Part shown: piece after piece, positions 1-4,447 of the stretch
Layout: each line of letters starts with the position of its first letter
Numbering within the stretch: position 1 is the first letter of the stretch
NCBI RefSeq assembly: GCF_030382115.1
Contig: NZ_JAUDRJ010000001.1
Location: forward strand, 305,375 to 310,986
Length of the DNA stretch: 5,612 nucleotides
Direction: 5' to 3'
Origin: Nostoc sp. GT001
GTDB lineage: Bacteria; Cyanobacteriota; Cyanobacteriia; Cyanobacteriales; Nostocaceae
Notes under the pieces: generated by a model
Seen by the model: the letters and a program-made list of their open reading frames with translations, nothing else
Databases searched by the model: none
What the model was told of the DNA's origin: nothing
Made by a program: the position numbers and the translations under genes

Positions 1-208
1 ATTTGGCGGGATATCCGGGTGGATGATTTTTGTGGGTGATACTCCTGATAAATATAGGCAAAAAACAATACATTTCTCTTGTGGGGTACGTACTGTCACA
101 AACAGGAGTTGCTCTTTGGTAAAGAAGCCTACCAAATAATCAACGCTAGCATTAAAGTTGAGTGCGTAGACGTTTAGGCGGCAAGGCGATAGACATTGCA
201 ATGGCTCA
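1..208. other. Leader region, no recognised gene
   Basis: I recognise no gene here. On the plus strand a frame is open from the window edge at position 2 to a TAA at 137-139 (45 codons). A second frame is open from 58 to a TAG at 175-177. Either could be the tail of a gene lying mostly outside the window, but frames this short occur by chance in such AT-rich DNA. I see no convincing promoter or Shine-Dalgarno sequence for the gene at 209. Confidence 0.3.
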
Positions 209-850
209 ATGGGTAAACGAAAGAGAAAACATCAGAAGACATCCTTCCCTTGGATGGTAGAAGAAGAAAATCTGTTCATTGCAAAGACTGGTAACGAAAT
301 AGTTACAGATGCTGGATGGGAGAAAATTTCATTTGAAGAAGCGAGAAAACTATTTAGTCCCGAAACATTTCAAGAATGGTACGAACTGTTCCTAGAAAAT
401 ACAGATATTTCGGAAATACTTTCAGAATCTAACCTAGATATAGATTTAGATGATGAATCAGCAATAGATAACTTTTTACAAAAGAGCAACTGGACACCAA
501 AACAAGTTAATTTAGTTGTAGCGAAGGCTATCTATAAAAATCATGCCTGGGTGAGAGCATTGCTGATTTCTACACCTGATGTTGAAGAACCCTACTTTCA
601 AAATTATGAAATGGAGGCAATTCGTTTAGGAGTCCAATTGCGGAAATACATCAAAGAAGATATTCCAGTAATTAATGACTGCAAAGATGCTGTCAGACAT
701 TTACATGGAAGATATGCCCTCATTGGCTGGCAACCAAGAAATTGTGTGACAGCAGCTCACAACCTAAAAATATCTCAAGCAACTAAGGTTTACAGTGAAC
801 TTCTCTGGGATGAAGATTGGGAAGATGAAGAAGACTGTTCAGGAGATTAA
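209..850 (+). CDS. Hypothetical acidic protein, 213 aa
   Basis: I do not recognise this family. The protein starts with a very basic stretch (residues 2-10, MGKRKRKHQK). It then has an acidic, helix-prone segment (residues 65-90, rich in Asp, Glu and Ser), a central part rich in aromatic and hydrophobic residues (95-200), and a strongly acidic tail (201-213, with WDEDWEDEED). There is no signal peptide or membrane segment, so it is probably cytoplasmic. The basic head and acidic tail could favour nucleic-acid or protein contacts, which is inference only. The ATG at 209 is chosen because the ATG at 201 is in another frame that soon stops; neither has a clear Shine-Dalgarno sequence. The gene is visibly more AT-rich than the minus-strand genes from 1036 onward, so it may have a different origin. 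The long open frame with even codon use supports a real gene. Confidence 0.7.
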   Translation: MGKRKRKHQKTSFPWMVEEENLFIAKTGNEIVTDAGWEKISFEEARKLFSPETFQEWYELFLENTDISEILSESNLDIDLDDESAIDNFLQKSNWTPKQVNLVVAKAIYKNHAWVRALLISTPDVEEPYFQNYEMEAIRLGVQLRKYIKEDIPVINDCKDAVRHLHGRYALIGWQPRNCVTAAHNLKISQATKVYSELLWDEDWEDEEDCSGD

Positions 851-908
851 CAGCTTTGATGATATCGTTGAAGTGACTAGGCTTTTGCTAGACAATGATT
901 GCCTCTAA
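825..908 (+). CDS. Possible small or truncated ORF overlapping the preceding gene
   Basis: An ATG at 825 opens a 27-codon frame (begins MKKTVQEINSF, ends LLLDNDCL) that overlaps the end of the 209-850 gene in another frame and stops with TAA at 906-908. The overlap resembles translational coupling, and the product looks like a plausible helix. It could be the front end of a gene lost when the adjacent beta-lactamase-like fragment was joined here, the result of a frameshift in the tail of the upstream gene, or chance. No family is recognised. Confidence 0.15.
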   Translation: MKKTVQEINSFDDIVEVTRLLLDNDCL

Positions 909-910
909 AA

Positions 911-918
911 GCGATCGC
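911..918. repeat. HIP1 octamer
   Basis: Perfect GCGATCGC palindrome, the highly iterated palindrome abundant in many cyanobacterial genomes. It lies inside the beta-lactamase remnant. Confidence 0.85.
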
Positions 919-951
919 AGCGCTGCAATTGGTAGAAGCTGGAAAAATTAA

Positions 952-969
952 CCTGGATGTCCTGGATGT
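952..969 (+). repeat. 9-bp tandem duplication in the beta-lactamase remnant
   Basis: CCTGGATGT occurs twice in a row (952-960 and 961-969), giving LDVLDV in the reading frame. The family consensus has a single LD at this point followed by xPVxKYLP, so the second copy looks like an in-frame slippage insertion. This fits a sequence no longer under selection. Confidence 0.6.
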
Positions 970-1035
970 CTCTGTAAAACAATATCTACCAGACTTCACT
1001 CTGGCTGATACCCAAACGGCTGATCAGATCACGAA

Positions 1036-1668
1036 TCATTGTGAGGTCTGATTGAGACTTGCAAGTGCAGCTGCGATTCGCCCAGATGCCTTTGGTCGTT
1101 TGTACATTCGTTCCATGTAGTCCACCAGCGTGGGGAAAGTGGCGAGTAGCTGAACTTCGTTCGCCCAATCCAGTGTGTAAGCAAGCACAAAATCAGCCAC
1201 TGTGACGTGTTCACCCACTACAAACTGCCGATCCAACAGATGGTTCTCTAAAACGACAGCCATACTGGTGAAGTCTTGCCGAGCGAGAGGTATTTCAGCA
1301 GGCAATCTCAACTCTTCTGGGTATATAAACGTGTGGCGAGCGATACGCCATAGCGGCTGTTCCAATTCGGTGGCAGTAAAGAGGAGCCAACGATAAAGCT
1401 GTGCTCGCAGAAGCAAGTCTGTAGGTACCAAGTTAGATTCTGGGTACTTCTCACCGAGGTACAAAGCAATGGCTACGGATTCAGTAATGATATGTTCGCC
1501 ATCGATGAGTACAGGGAGCTTGCCAGTGGGATTAATGGTGAGAAAATCGGGTGTACGGTGTTCACCTGCCCGCATGTTGATGGAGATTGCTTCAAATTCC
1601 ACCCCAAGTTCCTGGAGAACCCAGCGAACTCGAATTGATCGCGTGGGAGCAAATTCATAGAGTTTCAT
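1036..1668 (-). CDS. Glutathione S-transferase family protein
   Basis: A cytosolic GST-fold enzyme that would conjugate glutathione to electrophiles or reduce peroxides; the substrate is unknown. The N-terminal thioredoxin-like domain (about residues 1-77) shows the usual opening MKLYEFAPTRS with a candidate catalytic serine at S11. It also has NPTGKLPVL with the cis-proline P52, and ITES (61-64), whose Glu-Ser pair binds the gamma-glutamyl part of glutathione. The helical C-terminal domain (about 85-205) contains VTVADFVLAYTLDW, with the T156/D159 N-capping box of GSTs. At 210 residues it is full length. It is the last gene of the minus-strand cluster. A TnpB element begins within a few bases of its ATG, cutting it off from its former leader. 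The only ribosome-binding candidate now present is GGGGGTG, which lies within the element. Whether it is still transcribed cannot be seen. Confidence 0.93.
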   Translation of the reverse strand: MKLYEFAPTRSIRVRWVLQELGVEFEAISINMRAGEHRTPDFLTINPTGKLPVLIDGEHIITESVAIALYLGEKYPESNLVPTDLLLRAQLYRWLLFTATELEQPLWRIARHTFIYPEELRLPAEIPLARQDFTSMAVVLENHLLDRQFVVGEHVTVADFVLAYTLDWANEVQLLATFPTLVDYMERMYKRPKASGRIAAALASLNQTSQ

Positions 1669-1674
1669 CTAACA

Positions 1675-1679
1675 CCCCC
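1675..1679 (-). promoter_or_regulatory. Possible replacement Shine-Dalgarno sequence for the GST gene
   Basis: On the minus strand GGGGGTG, followed by TTAG, precedes the GST ATG. It can pair with the CACCUCC anti-Shine-Dalgarno sequence with a single G-U wobble, and the G run is 6 nt from the ATG. It belongs to the left end of the inserted element, so any ribosome binding would be supplied by the element. Confidence 0.4.
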
Positions 1680-1685
1680 AGGAGA

Positions 1686-1714
1686 CTCCCGCCACAACGC
1701 AGTTTGGCGGCGAG
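1686..1714 (+). repeat. Left-end hairpin of the TnpB element
   Basis: CCGCCA (1689-1694) pairs with TGGCGG (1705-1710). Inside, after a bulged C at 1695, AAC (1696-1698) pairs with GTT (1702-1704) around a GCA loop. Outside, CTC (1686-1688) pairs with GAG (1712-1714), leaving C1711 bulged. The shape and much of the sequence match the right-end hairpin. Such structures are recognised as single strands by TnpA of this superfamily. Confidence 0.8.
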
Positions 1715-1735
1715 AGGAATGGGGACGAGCGAGAA

Positions 1736-1788
1736 GTTTCACCCCTGAGACGAATTGTCGCTTTGCGACATTAGGCGACGGGGTGAAC
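1736..1788 (+). repeat. Nested hairpin in the leader of the TnpB element
   Basis: TTCACCCC (1738-1745) pairs perfectly with GGGGTGAA (1780-1787). G1736-C1788 can close the stem if T1737 is bulged. Within the loop lies a second perfect hairpin, TGTCGC-TTT-GCGACA (1756-1770). This is a second structured block between the left-end hairpin and tnpB; its function is unknown. Confidence 0.6.
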
Positions 1789-1846
1789 GACGAGTGAGTA
1801 ATTAAACTTTGGTGCATGGGGGTTTGTACGTATTTCACAAATTTAA

Positions 1847-1855
1847 TGGTAAAAT
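1847..1855 (+). promoter_or_regulatory. Possible extended -10 promoter of tnpB
   Basis: TGGTAAAAT fits an extended -10 element (TGn plus TAAAAT). No -35 hexamer lies at normal spacing; TTGTAC at 1824-1829 is 20 nt away. Transcription from here would begin near 1862, essentially at the ATG, giving a leaderless mRNA. The GAGG at 1858-1861 is too close to the ATG to act as a normal Shine-Dalgarno sequence. Confidence 0.3.
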
Positions 1856-1862
1856 GTGAGGT

Positions 1863-3095
1863 ATGGAAAAAGCCTACCGCTACCGTTTTTACCCAACCAC
1901 CGAGCAAGAACAGATATTGCGCCGGACAATTGGTTGTGTGCGGTTGGTTTTCAACAAAGCTTTGGCTTCCCGAACTGAGGCTTGGTACGAGAGACAGCAG
2001 AAAGTTGATTATGTTCAGTCTTCTGCTATGTTGACTTCTTGGAAAAAACTTGATGACCTCCAATTTCTGAATGAGGTTAGCTGTGTACCACTGCAACAAG
2101 GTCTGAGACATCTGCAAACGGCTTTCACTAACTTTTTTGCTGGTAGAGCAAGATACCCCAACTTCAAAAAGAAGCAAAGTGGTGGCAGCGCGGAATTTAC
2201 CAAGTCTGCTTTCCGGTGGAAAGATGGACAAGTTTACTTGGCTAAATGCTCTCAAAGTTTGCCAATTAAATGGTCTAGGCAGCTTCCCGAAGGATGTGAA
2301 CCTAGCACCATCACAGTTAGACTTGAACCTTCTGGACGCTGGTTTGTTAGTTTGCGGATTGAGGATCTGACCGACCAAGCCATGCAACCAGTTGATAGTG
2401 CTGTAGGCTTGGATGTTGGCATTAGTAGCCTTGTCACCCTGAGTACGGGTGAAAAGATTGCGAATCCAAAAGCGTTTGACAAGCACTATCAAAAGTTGAG
2501 GAAAGTCCAAAAGTCTTTGAGTCGCAAACAAAAAACTTCTCGCAATCGTGATAAAGCTAGACTCAAAGTTGCTCGGATTCAAGCTAAAATTTCTGACGGA
2601 CGTAAAGACCATCTGCATAAACTGACAATCCGACTGATTCGTGAAAACCAAACGATAGTAGTTGAGGATTTGGCAGTTAAAAACATGGTCAAAAATCCCA
2701 AACTTGCCCGTGTTATTAGTGATGCTGCATGGGGCGAGATGGTGAGGCAACTGGAATATAAAGCCAAGTGGTACGGTCGAACCTTGGTGAAGATTGACCG
2801 ATGGTTTCCCAGTTCTAAACGCTGTGGTAACTGTGGACATATCGTTGATAAATTGCCGTTGAGTATCAGAGAGTGGGATTGTCCAAACTGCGGAACACAC
2901 CACGACCGTGATATCAACGCCAGCCGGAATATCTTGAGGCAGTGCGGTCTTGGGGTTTCCCCAAGTGGAGCAACTGCCGTGGCGGTGGGACACACCGTTG
3001 CAGTCTGTGGAGCGAACATAAGACCTGATAGGCATAAGTCTAAAGGGCAGTTGCGAAAATCCAGTAATGGAAAGAAACAGAAACCCAAATCGTGA
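1863..3095 (+). CDS. tnpB: RNA-guided endonuclease TnpB
   Basis: TnpB nucleases use an RNA made from the element's own right end to cut DNA next to a short motif; the cut at the empty donor site favours retention of the element. At 410 residues this is the usual size. The start MEKAYRYRFYPTTEQ is the family's typical N-terminus, and an in-frame stop at 1857-1859 rules out an earlier start. The RuvC nuclease is complete: GLDVG with D184, VVEDL with E268, and DRDINASRN with D348/D350. A zinc ribbon between the second and third motifs has C321-x2-C324 and C340-x2-C343. All catalytic residues are present, so it appears active and is not a repressor-type derivative. The tail after residue 360 is low-complexity and basic, and its DNA is dense in hairpins that probably belong to the guide RNA. 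The long antisense reading frame over this gene is a shadow. Confidence 0.96.
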   Translation: MEKAYRYRFYPTTEQEQILRRTIGCVRLVFNKALASRTEAWYERQQKVDYVQSSAMLTSWKKLDDLQFLNEVSCVPLQQGLRHLQTAFTNFFAGRARYPNFKKKQSGGSAEFTKSAFRWKDGQVYLAKCSQSLPIKWSRQLPEGCEPSTITVRLEPSGRWFVSLRIEDLTDQAMQPVDSAVGLDVGISSLVTLSTGEKIANPKAFDKHYQKLRKVQKSLSRKQKTSRNRDKARLKVARIQAKISDGRKDHLHKLTIRLIRENQTIVVEDLAVKNMVKNPKLARVISDAAWGEMVRQLEYKAKWYGRTLVKIDRWFPSSKRCGNCGHIVDKLPLSIREWDCPNCGTHHDRDINASRNILRQCGLGVSPSGATAVAVGHTVAVCGANIRPDRHKSKGQLRKSSNGKKQKPKS

Positions 3096-3145
3096 GTTTT
3101 GGGAATCTCCCGCTACACCGCAAGGTTAGCGGGAGAGGATGTCAA
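2949..3145 (+). ncRNA. Candidate omega-RNA (reRNA) scaffold of TnpB
   Basis: In TnpB elements the guide-RNA scaffold overlaps the end of tnpB and runs to the right end of the element, with the guide just beyond it. Here that interval holds a chain of hairpins. CTTGGGG-TTT-CCCCAAG lies at 2949-2965. CGGTG-GGACA-CACCG (2983-2997) is nested inside ACTGC/GCAGT (2973-2977 with 3000-3004). CCCAAA/TTTGGG (3084-3089 with 3098-3103) spans the tnpB stop codon, and the terminal hairpin lies at 3107-3135. The guide would start at about 3146 (GAATCAACCTCAGTGATGTG). The 5' end is a guess based on where the hairpins begin. Confidence 0.5.
3107..3135 (+). repeat. Right-end hairpin of the TnpB element
   Basis: CTCCCGCTA (3107-3115) pairs perfectly with TAGCGGGAG (3127-3135). 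After a bulged C at 3116, ACC pairs with GGT around a GCAA tetraloop (3120-3123). It has the same architecture as the left-end hairpin. GAAT directly precedes it and TCAA follows after 6 nt. Confidence 0.88.
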
Positions 3146-3255
3146 GAATCAACCTCAGTGATGTGCAAATATCTTTCATCTTCTTATATGAATGGGTGTG
3201 CTCATGTTTCGATGAGTTCGCTTTCTTTGTGTTCCATTGGTTGTTCTGTTGTGGT
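3146..3255 (-). promoter_or_regulatory. Displaced GST leader between the TnpB element and the VOC gene
   Basis: These 110 bp hold no gene. On the minus strand they end with TGAGGT (3152-3157) followed by TGATTC. If the element is removed, GAGG falls 7 to 10 nt before the GST ATG, a normal Shine-Dalgarno spacing. The stretch was therefore probably the GST leader and the gap after the VOC gene before the insertion. CTCAT and ATGAG near 3209-3224 can form a weak 5-bp hairpin, not a convincing terminator. A CATATAAG stretch is visible on the minus strand, but no paired -35 is clear. Confidence 0.6.
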
Positions 3256-3690
3256 TCACACTCCTGCTCCTTCCCTTTGGGCCTCAACTGGATGGGTTGC
3301 TTCGGGTTCCATGTAAATCAGTTCCCAAATGTGACCATCTAAATCCTGAAATCCATGCGCGTACATAAATCCGTGGTCTTGAGGTTCGTTGTAGGTTGTG
3401 CCACCAGCAGCAACGGCTTCACGAACCAGCCGATCCACTTTTTCTCGGCTCTCAACTGATAAGCACGTCAACACTTCGGTACTTTTTGTGGCATCGCAAA
3501 TCGGGTTTGGCGTGAATGTTTTGAATTTCTCATGCCTCAAAAGCATCACAAAGATGGTTTCGGACACAATCATGCAGGTGGCCGTTTCATCGGTAAATTG
3601 GGGGTTGAACTGAAAGCCAAGTTTTGTGAAAAACTCGATGGATTGCTGGAGATATTTGACGGGTAGGTTGACGAAAATTTGAGTACTAAT
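3256..3690 (-). CDS. VOC-family glyoxalase/bleomycin-resistance-like protein, probable ATT start
   Basis: A small vicinal-oxygen-chelate protein made of paired beta-alpha-beta-beta-beta units that usually dimerises and may bind a metal. The substrate is unknown; it belongs to a type often annotated as a lactoylglutathione-lyase relative. Counting from the ATT codon as residue 1, it reads xSTQIFVNLPV (β1), SIEFFTKLGF (helix), CMIVSETIFVMLL, then NEPQDHGFMYAHGFQDLDGHIWELIYMEP with likely ligands H120 and E123. From that codon it has 144 residues, typical for the family, with a short extra tail. Relatives begin MSTQIFVNLPV. A Shine-Dalgarno AGGAG sits 5 nt before the ATT. The only legal longer start is a TTG at 3727-3729, which adds 13 residues encoded by repeat DNA and lacks a Shine-Dalgarno. 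The next in-frame ATG would delete β1. It follows the 197-bp inverted-repeat unit and once preceded the GST gene directly. Confidence 0.88.
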   Translation of the reverse strand: MSTQIFVNLPVKYLQQSIEFFTKLGFQFNPQFTDETATCMIVSETIFVMLLRHEKFKTFTPNPICDATKSTEVLTCLSVESREKVDRLVREAVAAGGTTYNEPQDHGFMYAHGFQDLDGHIWELIYMEPEATHPVEAQREGAGV

Positions 3691-3695
3691 GGTTT

Positions 3696-3700
3696 CTCCT
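3696..3700 (-). promoter_or_regulatory. Shine-Dalgarno sequence pointing to an ATT start
   Basis: AGGAG on the minus strand, then AAACC, then ATT AGT ACT CAA. The 5-nt spacing identifies the ATT at 3688-3690 as the ancestral start position of the VOC gene. Confidence 0.7.
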
Positions 3701-3715
3701 GGTGTAGTTAGTTGT

Positions 3716-3752
3716 TGGTCAGTGGTCAATGGCTATTTACAAAGGACAAAGG
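3716..3752. repeat. Short degenerate heptamer repeats upstream of the VOC gene
   Basis: TGGTCAG/TGGTCAA (3716-3729) and ACAAAGG twice (3739-3752) are two different heptamers, each in two tandem copies. Short tandem heptamers like these are common in filamentous cyanobacteria. The putative TTG start of the VOC gene falls inside the first pair, which argues against it as a conserved start. Confidence 0.6.
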
Positions 3753-3801
3753 ACGAATGGCACGCTTGTTAAGGGCAAAGCCATGATATAGATGCCTTTT
3801 G

Positions 3802-3856
3802 AGTGTGGGGAGTGTGGGGAGAGGGGGAGTGTGGGGAGTGTGGGGAGCGTGGGGGG
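3802..3856 (+). repeat. G-rich 9-bp tandem repeat with G-quadruplex potential
   Basis: AGTGTGGGG occurs at 3802, 3811, 3828 and 3837, with a variant AGAGGGGG between the pairs and a final AGCGTGGGGGG. This gives six runs of four or more G separated by short spacers, easily meeting a G-quadruplex pattern on the plus strand. The open frame read through it is an artefact of the repeat. Confidence 0.8.
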
Positions 3857-3873
3857 TAAGATTTCTTCCCCAT

Positions 3874-3910
3874 CCTCCCACACCTCCCACACCTCCCACA
3901 CCTCCACACC
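3874..3910 (-). repeat. C-rich 9-bp tandem repeat
   Basis: CCTCCCACA occurs three times (3874-3900) followed by a shortened copy. On the minus strand it reads as G-rich TGTGGGAGG units, related but not identical to the 3802-3856 unit. The two arrays therefore form an imperfect inverted pair. Confidence 0.8.
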
Positions 3911-3952
3911 CTGCCCTGACCAGGTTTCAGCTTTTCAAGCGTGCCATTCGGC

Positions 3953-4363
3953 TCAGATGGTTTGTTCGCAGTTGATCATCCACGGTGTCCCAAACTGATC
4001 GGTCAACATGGCAAAGCGCGATGACCAGAACGTTTGCGCGATCGCCATCTTCACCTTGCCGTTTTCTGCTAGAGCGTGAAAAAGCCGTTCTGCCTCAGCG
4101 ATTTGGGGAACGCTAATTTGTATGTAGAAACCTTGCGGGGTTTCAAAGTATCCTGGTGGGCAGTCAGATCCCATCAGGAGGCGATCATCTAGTTCAAGGC
4201 AAGCGTGCATGATTTTGTCCTGCCATTCCGGTGAGACATTTTCTGCGGAAGGTGCTTCTTTGTGTGTCATCATCATAGTCATCTTGCCACCCAGACATTG
4301 TTCATAGAACTTGAACGCTGCCTCACAGTTGCCATTGAACATCAGGTAAGAATTAAGTTTCAT
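3953..4363 (-). CDS. PhnB-like VOC-family protein
   Basis: A PhnB/3-demethylubiquinone-9 3-methyltransferase-like member of the VOC superfamily; despite the family label, no methyltransferase activity should be assumed. Residues 1-30 (MKLNSYLMFNGNCEAAFKFYEQCLGG) are the typical β-strand and helix opening, with NGNCEAA in the place of the usual NGNxEEA. Residues 60-85 (DRLLMGSDCPPG, then GFYIQISV) form the middle strands. Residues 110-133 (TFWSSRFAMLTDQFGTPWMINCE) are the strongly conserved C-terminal signature. At 136 residues it is full length. A good AGGAG lies 6 nt before the ATG. It is third of five minus-strand genes, 84 bp after the YciI gene and directly before the 197-bp inverted-repeat unit, which may end or weaken transcription toward the next VOC gene. 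Confidence 0.93.
   Translation of the reverse strand: MKLNSYLMFNGNCEAAFKFYEQCLGGKMTMMMTHKEAPSAENVSPEWQDKIMHACLELDDRLLMGSDCPPGYFETPQGFYIQISVPQIAEAERLFHALAENGKVKMAIAQTFWSSRFAMLTDQFGTPWMINCEQTI
4038..4045. repeat. HIP1 octamer
   Basis: Perfect GCGATCGC inside the PhnB-like gene, a second cyanobacterial genome signature in the window. Confidence 0.85.
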
Positions 4364-4369
4364 TGATTT

Positions 4370-4374
4370 CTCCT
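4370..4374 (-). promoter_or_regulatory. Ribosome-binding site of the 3953-4363 gene
   Basis: AGGAG on the minus strand, 6 nt before the ATG at 4361-4363; it confirms this start. Confidence 0.8.
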
Positions 4375-4447
4375 TTTGTAATCGATTCTGCGTTTTGATG
4401 AGCGGATCGTTCGCATATAAACATCATTTGCGCGGTTGTTGATGACG

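Larger units (their letters stand above)
899..1033 (+). pseudogene. Serine beta-lactamase-like gene fragment
   Basis: Read in the frame of AAA at 908, this stretch encodes KAIAALQLVEAGKINLD, then KQYLPDFTLAD and DQIT. This matches the segment just after the SxxK motif in class C beta-lactamase and penicillin-binding-protein-like hydrolases, typically xxALAIMQLVEAGKIDLDxPVxKYLPxF. Neither the catalytic SxxK nor the later YxN motif is present. The frame is closed by TGA at 896-898 on one side and TGA at 1049-1051 on the other. Family members normally continue with VRHLLxHTSG, but here the similarity stops at about 1033, 3 bp before the stop codon of the convergent GST gene. It is a dead remnant of roughly 42 residues from a protein of several hundred. 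The assignment rests on remembered family consensus. Confidence 0.72.
1669..3145 (+). mobile_element. IS200/IS605-superfamily element with tnpB only (IS1341-like)
   Basis: The element carries tnpB and no tnpA, so it would depend on a transposase supplied in trans. Both ends carry imperfect hairpins of the same design: a stem, a single bulged C, a 3-bp upper stem and a GCA or GCAA loop (1686-1714 and 3107-3135). The sequence GAAT lies directly before the right hairpin (3103-3106) and TCAA lies 6 nt after it (3142-3145). These equal the right guide and right cleavage tetranucleotides described for IS608, so I place the right end at about 3145. The left end is uncertain to a few bases (1666-1672) because these elements make no target duplication. 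The element lies between the GST gene and its former upstream DNA. Confidence 0.88.
3754..3950. mobile_element. 197-bp MITE-like unit with perfect 15-bp inverted ends
   Basis: CGAATGGCACGCTTG (3754-3768) returns as its exact reverse complement CAAGCGTGCCATTCG (3936-3950). The inside has no gene. It holds a G-rich array (3802-3856) and a C-rich array (3874-3910) that are themselves roughly complementary, so the whole unit can fold as a large imperfect hairpin. The right end starts 2 bp beyond the stop codon of the neighbouring VOC gene. I see no target-site duplication outside the ends, so calling it a mobile element is inference. It could instead be a long stem-loop between two genes. Confidence 0.45.

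Noticed and set aside
1665..3035. A 456-codon minus-strand open frame antisense to tnpB
   Set aside because: It lies opposite the intact tnpB gene, shows no recognisable domain and has a composition expected of an antisense shadow; tnpB has full RuvC and zinc motifs in the other direction.
1863..3095. A nuclease-dead TnpB-derived regulator
   Set aside because: All three acidic RuvC residues and four zinc-ribbon cysteines are present, and typical element ends flank the gene.
3754..3950. A CRISPR array, given the short direct repeats
   Set aside because: The repeats are 9 bp and contiguous, with no unique spacers and no cas genes.
3792..3998. A 68-codon plus-strand open frame with Gly/Ser/Val and Ser/His/Thr repeats
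   Set aside because: It is the translation of the G-rich and C-rich tandem arrays and runs into the antisense of the VOC gene.
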